A stretch of 64,000 nucleotides of DNA, taken from contig CALZFC010000109.1 of NCBI GenBank assembly GCA_945643635.1, positions 1 to 64,000 of the forward strand, given 5' to 3'. The notes beneath the pieces were generated by a model that worked only from the letters and a program-made list of their open reading frames with translations, had not been told where the DNA came from and ran no database searches. Origin of the DNA: Allodiplogaster sudhausi. Its lineage: Eukaryota; Nematoda; Chromadorea; Rhabditida; Diplogasteridae. Of this stretch, positions 14,332 to 27,884 are shown one piece after another. A program made the position numbers and the translations under genes. How positions within the stretch are numbered: position 1 is the stretch's first letter; every line of letters begins with the position of its first letter.

Positions 14332-15440
14332 CCGTGTTTATTGTCCATCAGCCGTGTTTATTGTCCATCAGCCGTGTTTATTGTCCATCAGCCGTGTTTA
14401 TTGTCCATCAGCCGTGTTTATTGTCCATCTACCGTGTTTATTGTCCATCAGCCGTGTTTTTGTCCATCAGCCGTGTTTATTGTCCATCAGCCGTGTTTAT
14501 TGTCCATCAGCCGTGTTTATTGTCCATCAGCCGTGTTTATTGTCCATCAGCCGTGTTTATTGTCCATCAGCCGTGTTTATTGTCCATCAGCCGTGTTTAT
14601 TGTCCATCAGCCGTGTTTATTGTCCATCAGCCGTGTTTTTTGTCCATCAGCCGTGTTTATTGTCCATCAGCCGTGTTTATTGTCCATCAGCCGTGTTTAT
14701 TGTCCATCAGCCGTGTTTATTGTCCATCAGCCGTGTTTATTGTCCATCAGCCGTGTTTATTGTCCATCAGCCGTGTTTATTGTCCATCAGCCGTGTTTAT
14801 TGTCCATCAGCCGTGTTTATTGTCCATCAGCCGTGTTTATTGTCCATCAGCCGTGTTTTATTGTCCATCAGCTCAGCCGTGTTTATTGTCCATCAGCCGT
14901 GTTTATTTTCTCTCAGCCGTGTTTTTTGTCCATCACCGTGTTTATTGTCCATCAGCCGTGTCTTTTTCTCTCAGCCGTGTTTATTGTCCATCAGCCGTGT
15001 TTATTGTCCATCAGCCGTGTTTATTGTCCATCAGCCGTGTTTATTGTCCATCAGCCGTGTTTATTGTCCATCTACCGTGTTTATTGTCCATCAGCCGTGT
15101 TTATTGTCCATCAGCCGTGTTTATTGTCCATCAGCCGTGTTTATTGTCCATCAGCCGTGTTATTGTCCATCAGCCGTGTTTATTGTCCATCAGCCGTGTT
15201 TTTGTCATTTATTGTCCATCAGCCGTGTTTATTGTCCATCAGCCGTGTTTATTGTCCATCAGCCGTGTTTATTGTCCATCAGCCGTGTTTATTGTCCATC
15301 AGCCGTGTTTATTGTCCATCAGCCGTGTTTATTGTCCATCAGCCGTGTTTATTGTCCATCAGCCGTGTTTATTGTCCATCAGCCGTGTTTATTGTCCATC
15401 AGCCGTGTTTATTGTCCATCAGCCGTGTTTATTGTCCATC

Positions 15441-15584
15441 AGCCGTGTTAATTGTCCATCAGCCGTGTTTATTGTCCATCAGCTCAGCCGTGTTTATTGT
15501 GCATCAGCCGTGTTTATTTCTCTCAGCCGTGTTTTTTGTCCATCTACCGTGTTTATTGTCCATCAGCCGTGTTATTTCTCTCAG
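15441..15584 (+). repeat. Marker cassette, 5' domain example
   Basis: TTAATTG, CAGCTCAG, TTGTGCATCAG, TTTCTCTCAG, TTTTTTGTCCATCTACC and a shortened GTTATTTCTCTCAG occur in the standard order. One T is missing from each CTCTCAG unit, which is typical of the indel-rich 5' domain. Confidence 0.75.
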
Positions 15585-15790
15585 CCGTGTTTATTGTCCA
15601 TCAGCCGTGTTTATTGTCCATCAGCCGTGTTTATTGTGGGTCAGCCGTGTTTATTGTCCATCAGCCGTGTTTATTGTCCATCACCGTGTTTATTGTCCAT
15701 CAGCCGTGTTTATTGTCCATCAGCCGTGTTTATTGTCCATCAGCCGTGTTTATTGTCCATCAGCCGTGTTATTGTCCATCAGCCGTGTTA

Positions 15791-15890
15791 ATTGTCCATA
15801 AGCCGTGTTTATTGTCCATCAGCCGTGTTTATTGTCCATCTGCCGTGTTTATTGTCCATCTGCCGTGTTATTGTCCATCAGATGTGTTTA
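15791..15890 (+). repeat. F-like island far from the F modules
   Basis: CATAAGCC, a canonical unit, two CATCTGCC units, a GTGTTATTG unit and CAGATGTG follow each other exactly as at 52,281-52,380. The only difference I see is one missing A (GTTATTG against GTTAATTG). CATAAGCC is otherwise seen only after about 46.7 kb, so this short island is out of place in the 5' domain. Confidence 0.75.
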
Positions 15891-18800
15891 TTGTCCATCA
15901 GCCGTGTTTATTGTCCATCAGCCGTGTTTATTGTCCATCAGCCGTGTTTATTGTCCATCAGCCGTGTTTTTGTCCATCAGCCCTGTTTATTGTCCATCAG
16001 CCATGTTTATTGTCCATCAGCCGTGTTTATTGTCCATCAGCCGTGTTTATTGTCCATCAGCCGTGTTTATTTTCCATCTCAGCCGTGTTTTTGTCCATCA
16101 CCGTGTTTATTGCCCATCAGCCGTGTTTATTTCTCTCAGCCGTGTTTATTGTCCATCAGCCGTGTTTATTGTCCATCAGCCGTGTTTATTGTCCATCAGC
16201 CGTGTTTATTGTCCATCAGCCGTGTTTATTGTCCATCAGCCGTGTTTATTGTCCATCAGCCGTGTTTATTGTCCATCAGCCGTGTTTATTGTCCATCAGC
16301 CGTGTTTATTGTCCATCAGCCGTGTTTATTGTCCATCAGCCGTGTTTTTTGTCCATCAGCCGTGTTTATTGTCCATCAGCCGTGTTTATTGTCCATCAGC
16401 CGTGTTTATTGTCCATCAGCCGTGTTTATTGTCCATCAGCCGTGTTTATTGTCCATCACCGTGTTTATTGTCCATCAGCCGTGTTTATTGTCCATCAGCC
16501 GTGTTTATTGTCCATCAGCCGTGTTTATTGTCCATCAGCCGTGTTTATTGTCCATCACCCGTGTTTATTGTCCATCAGCCGTGTTTATTGTCCATCAGCC
16601 GTGTTTATTGTCCATCAGCCGTGTTTTTTGTCCATCAGCCGTGTTTATTGTCCATCAGCCGTGTTTATTGTCCATCAGCCGTGTTTATTGTCCATCAGCC
16701 GTGTTTATTTTCCTCAGCCGTGTTTTTTGTCCATCTACCGTGTTTATTGTCCATCAGCCGTGTTTATTTTCTCTCAGCCGTGTTTATTGTCCATCAGCCG
16801 TGTTTATTGTCCATCAGCCGTGTTTATTGTCCATCAGCCGTGTTTATTGTCCATCAGCCGTGTTTATTGTCCATCAGCCGTGTTTATTGTCCATCAGCCG
16901 TGTTTATTGTCCATCAGCCGTGTTTATTGTCCATCAGCCGTGTTTATTGTCCATCAGCCGTGTTTATTGTCCATCAGCCGTGTTTATTGTCCATCAGCCG
17001 TGTTTATTGTCCATCACCGTGTTTATTGTCCATCAGCCGTGTTTATTGTCCATCAGCCGTGTTTATTGTCCATCAGCCGTGTTTATTGTCCATCAGCCGT
17101 GTTTATTGTCCATCAGCCGTGTTTATTGTCCATCATGTGTTTATTGTCCATCAGCTCAGCCGTGTTTATTGTCCATCAGCCGTGTTTATTGTCCTCAGCC
17201 GTGTTTATTGTCCATCTACCGTGTTTATTGTCCATCAGCCGTGTTTATTTTCCTCAGCAGCCGTGTTTATTGTCCATCAGCCGTGTTTATTGTCCATCAG
17301 CCGTGTTTATTGTCCATCAGCCGTGTTTATTGTCCATCAGCCGTGTTTTTTGTCCATCCCGTTTTATTGTCCATCAGCCGTGTTTATTGTCCATCAGCCG
17401 TGTTTATTGTCCATCAGCCGTGTTTATTGTCCATCAGCCGTGTTATTTTCTCTCAGCCGTGTTTTTTGTCCATCTACCGTGTTTATTGTCCATCCCGTGT
17501 CTATTTTCTCTCAGCCGTGTTTATTGTCCATCAGCCGTGTTTATTGTCCATCAGCCGTGTTTATTGTCCATCAGCCGTGTTTATTGTCCATCAGCCGTGT
17601 TTATTGTCCATCTACCGTGTTTATTGTCCATCAGCCGTGTTTATTGTCCATCAGCCGTGTTTATTGTCCATCAGCCCTGTTTATTGTCCATCAGCCGTGT
17701 TTATTGTCCATCAGCCGTGTTTATTGTCCATCAGCCGTGTTTATTGTCCATCAGCCGTGTTTATTGTCCATCTGCCGTGTTTATTGTCCATCTGCCGTGT
17801 TAATTGTCCATCAGCCGTGTTTATTGTCCATCAGCCGTGTTTATTGTCCATCAGCCGTGTTTATTGTCCATCAGCCGTGTTTATTGTCCATCAGCCGTGT
17901 TTATTGTCCATCAGCCGTGTTTATTGTCCATCAGCCGTGTTTATTGTCCATCAGCCGTGTTTATTGTCCATCAGCCGTGTTTATTTGTCCATCAGCCGTG
18001 TTTATTGTCCATCAGCCGTGTTTTTTGTCCATCAGCCGTGTTTATTTGTCCATCAGCCGTGTTTATTGTCCATCAGCCGTGTTTATTGTCCATCAGCCGT
18101 GTTTATTGTCCATCAGCCGTGTTTATTTTTCCTCAGCCGTGTTTTTGTCCATCACCGTGTTTATTGTCCATCAGCCGTGTTTATTTCTCTCAGCCGTGTT
18201 TATTGTCCATCAGCCGTGTTTATTGTCCATCAGCCGTGTTTATTGTCCATCAGCCGTGTTTATTGTCCATCAGCCGTGTTTATTGTCCATCAGCCGTGTT
18301 TATTGTCCATCAGCCGTGTTTATTGTCCATCAGCCGTGTTTATTGTCCATCAGCCGTGTTTATTGTCCATCAGCCGTGTTTATTGTCCATCTGCCGTGTT
18401 ATTGTCCATCAGCCGTGTTTATTGTCCATCAGCCGTGTTTATTGTCCATCAGCCGTGTTTATTGTCCATCAGCCGTGTTTATTGTCCATCAGCCGTGTTT
18501 TTTGTCCATCAGCCGTGTTTATTGTCCATCAGCCGTGTTTATTGTCCATCAGCCGTGTTTATTGTCCATCAGCCGTGTTTATTGCCATCAGCCGTGTTAT
18601 TTTCTCTCAGCCGTGTTTTTTGTCCATCTACCGTGTTTATTGTCCATCAGCCGTGTCTATTTCTCTCAGCCGTGTTTATTGTCCATCAGCCGTGTTTATT
18701 GTCCATCAGCCGTGTTTATTGTCCATCAGCCGTGTTTATTGTCCATCAGCCGTGTTTATTGTCCATCTGCCGTGTTAATTGTCCATCAGCCGTGTTTATT

Positions 18801-21800
18801 GTCCATCAGCCGTGTTTATTGTCCATCAGCCGTGTTTATTGTCCATCAGCCGTGTTTATTGTCCATCAGCCGTGTTTTTTGTCCATCAGCCGTGTTTATT
18901 GTCCATCAGCCGTGTTTATTGTCCATCAGCCGTGTTTATTGTCCATCAGCCGTGTTTATTGTCCATCAGCCGTGTTTATTGTCCATCTAGCCGTGTTTAT
19001 TGTCCATCAGCCGTGTTTATTGTCCATCAGCCGTGTTTATTGTCCATCAGCCCGTTTATTGTCCATCAGCCGTGTTTATTGTCCATCACCCGTGTTTATT
19101 GTCCATCAGCCGTGTTTATTGTCCATCAGCCGTGTTTATTGTCCATCAGCCGTGTTTTTTGTCCATCAGCCGTGTTTATTGTCCATCAGCCGTGTTTATT
19201 GTCCATCAGCCGTGTTTATTGTCCATCAGCCGTGTTTATTTTCCATCAGCCGTGTTTTTTGTCCATCTACCGTGTTTATTGTCCATCAGCCGTGTTTATT
19301 TTCCTCAGCCGTGTTTATTGTCCATCAGCCGTGTTTATTGTCCATCAGCCGTGTTTATTGTCCATCAGCCGTGTTTATTGTCCATCTACCGTGTTTATTG
19401 TCCATCAGCCGTGTTTATTGTCCATCAGCCGTGTTTATTGTCCATCAGCCGTGTTTATTGTCCATCAGCCGTGTTTATTGTCCATCAGCCGTGTTTATTG
19501 TCCATCAGCCGTGTTTATTGTCCATCAGCCGTGTTTATTGTCCATCTACCGTGTTTATTGTCCATCAGCCGTGTTTATTGTCCATCAGCCGTGTTTATTG
19601 TCCATCAGCCGTGTTTATTGTCCATCAGCCGTGTTTATTGTCCATCAGCCGTGTTTATTGTCCATCTGCCGTGTTAATTGTCCATCAGCCGTGTTTATTG
19701 TCCATCAGCCGCCGTGTTTATTGTCCATCAGCCGTGTTTATTTTCCTCAGCCGTGTTTTTTGTCCATCACCGTGTTTATTGTCCATCAGCCGTGTCTATT
19801 TTCTCTCAGCCGTGTTTATTGTCCATCAGCCGTGTTTATTGTCCATCAGCCGTGTTTATTGTCCATCAGCCGTGTTTATTGTCCATCAGCCGTGTTTATT
19901 GTCCATCAGCCGTGTTTATTGTCCATCAGCCGTGTTTATTGTCCATCAGCCGTGTTTATTGTCCATCAGCCGTGTTTATTGTCCATCAGCCGTGTTTATT
20001 GTCCATCACCCGTGTTTATTGTCCATCAGCCGTGTTTATTGTCCATCAGCCGTGTTTATTGTCCATCAGCCGTGTTTATTGTCCATCAGCCGTGTTTATT
20101 GTCCATCAGCCGTGTTTATTGTCCATCAGCCGTGTTTATTGTCCATCAGCCGTGTTTATTGTCCATCAGCCGTGTTTATTGTCCATCAGCCGTGTTTATT
20201 TTCCTCAGCCGTGTTTTTTGTCCATCACCGTGTTTATTGTCCATCAGCCGTGTTTATTTCTCTCAGCCGTGTTTATTGTCCATCAGCCGTGTTTATTGTC
20301 CATCAGCCGTGTTTATTGTCCATCAGCCGTGTTTATTGTCCATCAGCCGTGTTTATTGTCCATCAGCCGTGTTTATTGTCCATCAGCCGTGTTTATTGTC
20401 CATCAGCCGTGTTTATTGTCCATCAGCCGTGTTTATTGTCCATCAGCCGTGTTTATTGTCCATCAGCCGTGTTTATTGTCCATCACCGTGTTTATTGTCC
20501 ATCAGCCGTGTTTATTGTCCATCAGCCGTGTTTATTGTCCATCAGCCGTGTTATTGTCCATCAGCCGTGTTTATTGTCCATCAGCCGTGTTTATTGTCCA
20601 TCAGCCGTGTTTATTGTCCATCAGCCGTGTTTATTGTCCATCAGCCGTGTTTATTGTCCATCAGCCGTGTTTATTGTCCATCAGCCGTGTTTATTGTCCA
20701 TCAGCCGTGTTTATTGTCCATCAGCCGTGTTTTTTGTCCATCAGCCGTGTTTATTGTCCATCAGCCGTGTTTATTGTCCATCATCAGCCGTGTTTATTGT
20801 CCATCAGCCGTGTTTATTGTCCATCAGCCGTGTTTATTGTCCATCAGCCGTGTTTATTGTCCATCAGCCGTGTTTATTGTCCATCAGCCGTGTTTATTGT
20901 CCATCAGCCGTGTTTATTGTCCATCAGCCGTGTTTATTGTCCATCAGCCGTGTTTATTGTCCATCAGCCGTGTTTATTGTCCATCAGCCGTGTTTATTGT
21001 CCATCAGCCGTGTTTATTGTCCATCAGCCGTGTTTATTGTCCATCAGCCGTGTTTATTGTCCATCAGCCGTGTTTTATTGTCCATCAGCCGTGTTTATTG
21101 TCCATCAGCCGTGTTTATTGTCCATCAGCCGTGTTTATTGTCCATCAGCCGTGTTTATTGTCCATCACCGTGTTTATTGTCCATCAGCCGTGTTTATTGT
21201 CCATCAGCCGTGTTTATTGTCCATCAGCCGTGTTTATTGTCCATCAGCCGTGTTTATTGTCCATCAGCCGTGTTTATTGTCCATCAGCCGTGTTTATTGT
21301 CCATCAGCCGTGTTTATTGTCCATCAGCCGTGTTTATTGTCCATCAGCCGTGTTTATTGTCCATCAGCCGTGTTTATTGTCCATCAGCCGTGTTTATTGT
21401 CCATCAGCCGTGTTTATTGTCCATCAGCCGTGTTTATTGTCCATCAGCCGTGTTTTTTGTCCATCAGCCGTGTTTATTGTCCATCAGCCGTGTTTATTGT
21501 CCATCAGCCGTGTTTATTGTCCATCAGCCGTGTTTATTGTCCATCTGCCGTGTTATTGTCCATCAGCCGTGTTTATTGTCCATCAGCCGTGTTTATTGTC
21601 CATCAGCCGTGTTATTTTCTCTCAGCCGTGTTTTTTGTCCATCACCGTGTTTATTGTCCATCAGCCGTGTTTATTTTCTCTCAGCCGTGTTTATTGTCCA
21701 TCAGCCGTGTTTATTGTCCATCAGCCGTGTTTATTGTCCATCAGCCGTGTTTATTGTCCATCAGCCGTGTTTATTGTCCATCTGCCGTGTTTATTGTCCA

Positions 21801-24800
21801 TCAGCCGTGTTTATTGTCCATCAGCCGTGTTTATTGTCCATCAGCCGTGTTTATTGTCCATCAGCCGTGTTTATTGTCCATCAGCCGTGTTTATTGTCCA
21901 TCACCGTGTTTATTGTCCATCAGCCGTGTTTATTGTCCATCAGCCGTGTTTATTGTCCATCAGCCGTGTTTATTGTCCATCAGCCGTGTTTATTGTCCAT
22001 CAGCCGTGTTTATTGTCCATCAGCCGTGTTTATTGTCCATCAGCCGTGTTAATTGTCCATCAGCCGTGTTTATTGTCCATCAGCCGTGTTTATTGTCCAT
22101 CAGCCGTGTTTATTGTCCATCAGCCGTGTTTATTGTCCATCAGCCGTGTTTATTGTCCATCAGCCGTGTTTATTGTCCATCAGCCGTGTTTATTGTCCAT
22201 CAGCCGTGTTTATTGTCCATCAGCCGTGTTTATTGTCCATCAGCCGTGTTTATTGTCCATCACCCGTGTTTATTGTCCATCAGCCGTGTTTATTGTCCAT
22301 CAGCCGTGTTTATTGTCCATCAGCCGTGTTTATTGTCCATCAGCCGTGTTTATTGTCCATCAGCCGTGTTTAATTGTCCATCAGCCGTGTTTATTGTCCA
22401 TCACCGTGTTTATTGTCCATCAGCCGTGTTTATTGTCCATCAGCCGTGTTTATTGTCCATCAGCCGTGTTTATTGTCCATCAGCCGTGTTTATTGTCCAT
22501 CAGCCGTGTTTATTGTCCATCAGCCGTGTTTATTGTCCATCAGCCGTGTTTATTGTCCATCAGCCGTGTTTTTTGTCCATCAGCCGTGTTTATTGTCCAT
22601 CAGCCGTGTTTATTGTCCATCAGCCGTGTTTATTGTCCATCAGCCGTGTTTATTGTCCATCAGCCGTGTTTATTGTCCATCACCGTGTTTATTGTCCATC
22701 AGCCGTGTTTATTGTCCATCAGCCGTGTTTATTGTCCATCAGCCGTGTTTTATTGTCCATCAGCCGTGTTTATTGTCCATCAGCCGTGTTTATTGTCCAT
22801 CAGCCGTGTTTATTGTCCATCAGCCGTGTTTATTGTCCATCAGCCGTGTTTATTGTCCATCAGCCGTGTTTATTGTCCATCAGCCGTGTTTATTGTCCAT
22901 CAGCCGTGTTTATTGTCCATCAGCCGTGTTTATTGTCCATCAGCCGTGTTTATTGTCCATCAGCCGTGTTTATTGTCCATCAGCCGTGTTTATTGTCCAT
23001 CAGCCGTGTTTATTGTCCATCAGCCGTGTTTATTGTCCATCAGCCGTGTTTTTTTGTCCATCAGCCGTGTTTATTGTCCATCAGCCGTGTTTATTTCCTC
23101 AGCCGTGTTTATTGTCCATCAGCCGTGTTTATTGTCCATCAGCCGTGTTTATTGTCCATCAGCCGTGTTTATTGTCCATCAGCCGTGTTTATTGTCCATC
23201 AGCCGTGTTTATTGTCCATCAGCCGTGTTTATTGTCCATCAGCCGTGTTTTTTGTCCATCAGCCGTGTTTATTGTCCATCAGCCGTGTTTTGTCCATCAG
23301 CCGTGTTTATTGTCCATCAGCCGTGTTTATTGTCCATCAGCCGTGTTTATTGTCCATCAGCCGTGTTTATTGTCCATCAGCCGTGTTTATTGTCCATCAG
23401 CCGTGTTTATTGTCCATCAGCCCGTTTTTTGTCCATCACCGTGTTTATTGTCCATCAGCCGTGTTTATTGTCTCAGCCGTGTTTATTGTCCATCAGCCGT
23501 GTTTATTGTCCATCAGCCGTGTTTATTGTCCATCAGCCGTGTTTATTGTCCATCACCGTGTTTATTGTCCATCAGCCGTGTTTATTGTCCATCAGCCGTG
23601 TTTATTGTCCATCAGCCGTGTTTATTGTCCATCAGCCGTGTTTATTGTCCATCAGCCGTGTTTATTGTCCATCAGCCGTGTTTATTGTCCATCAGCCGTG
23701 TTTATTGTCCATCAGCCGTGTTTATTGTCCATCAGCCGTGTTTATTGTCCATCAGCCGTGTTTATTGTCCATCACCGTGTTTATTGTCCATCAGCCGTGT
23801 TTATTGTCCATCAGCCGTGTTTATTGTCCATCAGCCGTGTTTATTGTCCATCAGCCGTGTTTATTGTCCATCAGCCGTGTTTATTGTCCATCAGCCGTGT
23901 TTATTGTCCATCAGCCGTGTTTATTGTCCATCAGCCGTGTTTATTGTCCATCAGCCGTGTTTATTGTCTCTCAGCCGTGTTTTTTGTCCATCACCGTGTT
24001 TATTGTCCATCAGCCGTGTTATTTTCTCTCAGCCGTGTTTTTTGTCCATCACCGTGTTTATTGTCCATCAGCCGTGTTTATTTTCCATCAGCCGTGTTTA
24101 TTGTCCATCAGCCGTGTTTATTGTCCATCAGCCGTGTTTATTGTCCATCAGCCGTGTTTATTGTCCATCAGCCGTGTTTATTGTCCATCAGCCGTGTTTA
24201 TTGTCCATCAGCCGTGTTTATTGTCCATCAGCCGTGTTTATTGTCCATCAGCCGTGTTTATTGTCCATCAGCCGTGTTTATTGTCCATCAGCCGTGTTTA
24301 TTGTCCATCACCGTGTTTATTGTCCATCAGCCGTGTTTATTGTCCATCAGCCGTGTTTATTGTCCATCAGCCGTGTTTATTGTCCATCAGCCGTGTTTAT
24401 TGTCCATCAGCCGTGTTTATTGTCCATCAGCCGTGTTTATTGTCCATCAGCCGTGTTTATTGTCCATCAGCCGTGTTTATTGTCCATCAGCCGTGTTTAT
24501 TGTCCATCAGCCGTGTTTATTGTCCATCAGCCGTGTTTTTTGTCCATCAGCCGTGTTTATTGTCCATCAGCCGTGTTTATTGTCCATCAGCTCGCCGTGT
24601 TTATTGTCCATCAGCCGTGTTTATTGTCCATCAGCCGTGTTTATTGTCCATCAGCCGTGTTTTTTGTCCATCAGCCGTGTTTATTGTCCATCAGCCGTGT
24701 TTATTGTCCATCAGCCGTGTTTATTGTCCATCAGCCGTGTTTATTGTCCATCAGCCGTGTTTATTGTCCATCAGCCGTGTTTATTGTCCATCAGCCGTGT

Positions 24801-27746
24801 TTATTGTCCATCAGCCGTGTTTATTGTCCATCAGCCGTGTTTTTGTCCATCAGCCGTGTTTATTGTCCATCAGCCGTGTTTATTTCCTCAGCCGTGTTTA
24901 TTGTCCATCAGCCGTGTTTATTGTCCATCAGCCGTGTTTATTGTCCATCAGCCGTGTTTATTGTCCATCACCGTGTTTATTGTCCATCAGCCGTGTTTAT
25001 TGTCCATCAGCCGTGTTTATTGTCCATCAGCCGTGTTTATTGTCCATCAGCCGTGTTTATTGTCCATCAGCCGTGTTTATTGTCCATCAGCCGTGTTTAT
25101 TGTCCATCAGCCGTGTTTATTGTCCATCAGCCGTGTTTATTGTCCATCAGCCGTGTTTATTGTCCATCAGCCGTGTTTATTGTCCATCACCGTGTTTATT
25201 GTCCATCAGCCGTGTTTATTGTCCATCAGCCGTGTTTATTGTCCATCAGCCGTGTTTATTGTCCATCAGCCGTGTTTATTGTCCATCAGCCGTGTTTATT
25301 GTCCATCAGCCGTGTTTATTGTCCATCAGCCGTGTTTATTGTCCATCAGCCGTGTTTATTGTCCATCAGCCGTGTTTATTGTCCTCAGCCGTGTTTTTTG
25401 TCCATCACCGTGTTTATTGTCCATCAGCCGTGTTTATTTTCTCTCAGCCGTGTTTTTTGTCCATCACCGTGTTTATTGTCCATCAGCCGTGTTTATTGTC
25501 CATCAGCCGTGTTTATTGTCCATCAGCCGTGTTTATTGTCCATCAGCCGTGTTTATTGTCCATCAGCCGTGTTTATTGTCCATCAGCCGTGTTTATTGTC
25601 CATCAGCCGTGTTTATTGTCCATCAGCCGTGTTTATTGTCCATCAGCCGTGTTTATTGTCCATCAGCCGTGTTTATTGTCCATCAGCCGTGTTTATTGTC
25701 CATCAGCCGTGTTTATTGTCCATCAGCCGTGTTTATTGTCCATCAGCCGTGTTTATTGTCCATCAGCCGTGTTTATTGTCCATCAGCCGTGTTTATTGTC
25801 CATCAGCCGTGTTTATTGTCCATCAGCCGTGTTTATTGTCCATCAGCCGTGTTTATTGTCCATCAGCCGTGTTTATTGTCCATCAGCCGTGTTTATTGTC
25901 CATCAGCCGTGTTTATTGTCCATCAGCCGTGTTTATTGTCCATCAGCCGTGTTTTTTGTCCATCAGCCGTGTTTATTGTCCATCAGCCGTGTTTATTGTC
26001 CATCAGCTCAGCCGTGTTTATTGTCCATCAGCCGTGTTTATTGTCCATCAGCCGTGTTTATTGTCCATCAGCCGTGTTTATTGTCCATCACCGTGTTTAT
26101 TGTCCATCAGCCGTGTTTATTGTCCATCAGCCGTGTTTATTGTCCATCAGCCGTGTTTATTGTCCATCAGCCGTGTTTATTGTCCATCAGCCGTGTTTAT
26201 TGTCCATCAGCCGTGTTTATTGTCCATCAGCCGTGTTTATTGTCCATCAGCCGTGTTTATTGTCCATCAGCCGTGTTTATTGTCCATCAGCCGTGTTTAT
26301 TGTCCATCAGCCGTGTTTATTGTCCATCAGCCGTGTTTATTGTCCATCAGCCGTGTTTATTGTCCATCAGCCGTGTTTATTGTCCATCAGCCGTGTTTTT
26401 TGTCCATCAGCCGTGTTTATTGTCCATCAGCCGTGTTTATTGTCCCATCAGCCGTGTTTATTGTCCATCAGCCGTGTTTATTGTCCATCAGCCGTGTTTA
26501 TTGTCCATCAGCCGTGTTTATTGTCCATCAGCCGTGTTTATTGTCCATCAGCCGTGTTTATTGTCCATCAGCCGTGTTTATTGTCCATCAGCCGTGTTTA
26601 TTGTCCATCAGCCGTGTTTATTGTCCATCAGCCGTGTTTATTGTCCATCAGCCGTGTTTATTGTCCATCAGCCGTGTTTATTGTCCATCAGCCGTGTTTA
26701 TTGTCCATCAGCCGTGTTTATTGTCCATCAGCCGTGTTTATTGTCCATCAGCCGTGTTTATTGTCCATCAGCCGTGTTTATTGTCCATCAGCCGTGTTTA
26801 TTGTCCATCAGCCGTGTTTATTGTCCATCAGCCGTGTTTATTGTCCATCAGCCGTGTTTATTGTCCATCAGCCGTGTTTATTGTCCATCAGCCGTGTTTT
26901 TTGTCCATCAGCCGTGTTTATTGTCCATCAGCCGTGTTTATTGTCCTCAGCCGTGTTTATTGTCCATCAGCCGTGTTTATTGTCCATCAGCCGTGTTTAT
27001 TGTCCATCAGCCGTGTTTATTGTCCATCAGCCGTGTTTATTGTCCATCAGCCGTGTTTATTGTCCATCAGCCGTGTTTTTTGTCCATCAGCCGTGTTTTT
27101 TGTCCATCAGCCGTGTTTATTGTCCATCAGCCGTGTTTATTGTCCATCAGCCGTGTTTATTGTCCATCAGCCGTGTTTATTGTCCATCAGCCGTGTTTAT
27201 TGTCCATCACCGTGTTTATTGTCCATCAGCCGTGTTTATTGTCCATCAGCCGTGTTTATTGTCCATCAGCCGTTTTTTGTCCATCAGCCGTGTTTATTGT
27301 CCATCAGCCGTGTTTATTGTCCATCAGCCGTGTTTATTGTCCATCAGCCGTGTTTATTGTCCATCAGCCGTGTTTATTGTCCATCAGCCGTGTTTATTGT
27401 CCATCAGCCGTGTTTATTGTCCATCAGCCGTGTTTATTGTCCATCAGCCGTGTTTATTGTCCATCAGCCGTGTTTATTGTCCATCAGCCGTGTTTATTGT
27501 CCATCAGCCGTGTTTATTGTCCATCAGCCGTGTTTATTGTCCATCAGCCGTGTTTATTGTCCATCAGCCGTGTTTATTGTCCATCAGCCGTGTTTATTGT
27601 CCATCAGCCGTGTTTATTGTCCATCAGCCGTGTTTATTGTCCATCAGCCGTGTTTATTGTCCATCAGCCGTGTTTATTGTCCATCAGCCGTGTTTATTGT
27701 CCATCAGCCGTGTTTATTGTCCATCAGCCGTGTTTATTGTCCATCT

Positions 27747-27884
27747 GCCGTGTTAATTGTCCATCAGATGTGTTTATTGTCCATCAGCCGTGTTTATTGT
27801 GCATCAGCCGTGTTATTTTCTCTCAGCCGTGTTTTTTGTCCATCACCGTGTTTATTGTCCATCAGCCGTGTTTATTTCTCTCAG
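27747..27884 (+). repeat. Marker cassette in the homogeneous core
   Basis: GCC plus TTAATTG, CAGATGTG, TTGTGCATCAG, GTTATTTTCTCTCAG, TTTTTTGTCCATCACC and TTTCTCTCAG occur in the standard order, directly after one of the long perfect runs. It links the 5' cassettes to the F modules of the 3' domain. Confidence 0.75.

Larger units (their letters stand above)
1..21700 (+). repeat. 5' domain: indel-rich units with recurrent TTTTCTCTCAG cassettes
   Basis: Canonical units are interspersed with many 18-, 19-, 21- and 24-25-bp units. A composite marker recurs at irregular spacings of about 0.4-0.9 kb. In its full form it reads, in order: a TTAATTG unit, CAGCTCAG or CAGATGTG, TTGTGCATCAG, a TTTTCTCTCAG unit, TTTTTTGTCCATCTACC, and a second TTTTCTCTCAG unit. 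Clear examples begin near 3,221, 10,821, 13,621, 14,049 and 15,441. This is a loose higher-order repeat of roughly 25-35 monomers. Domain limits are approximate. Confidence 0.8.
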
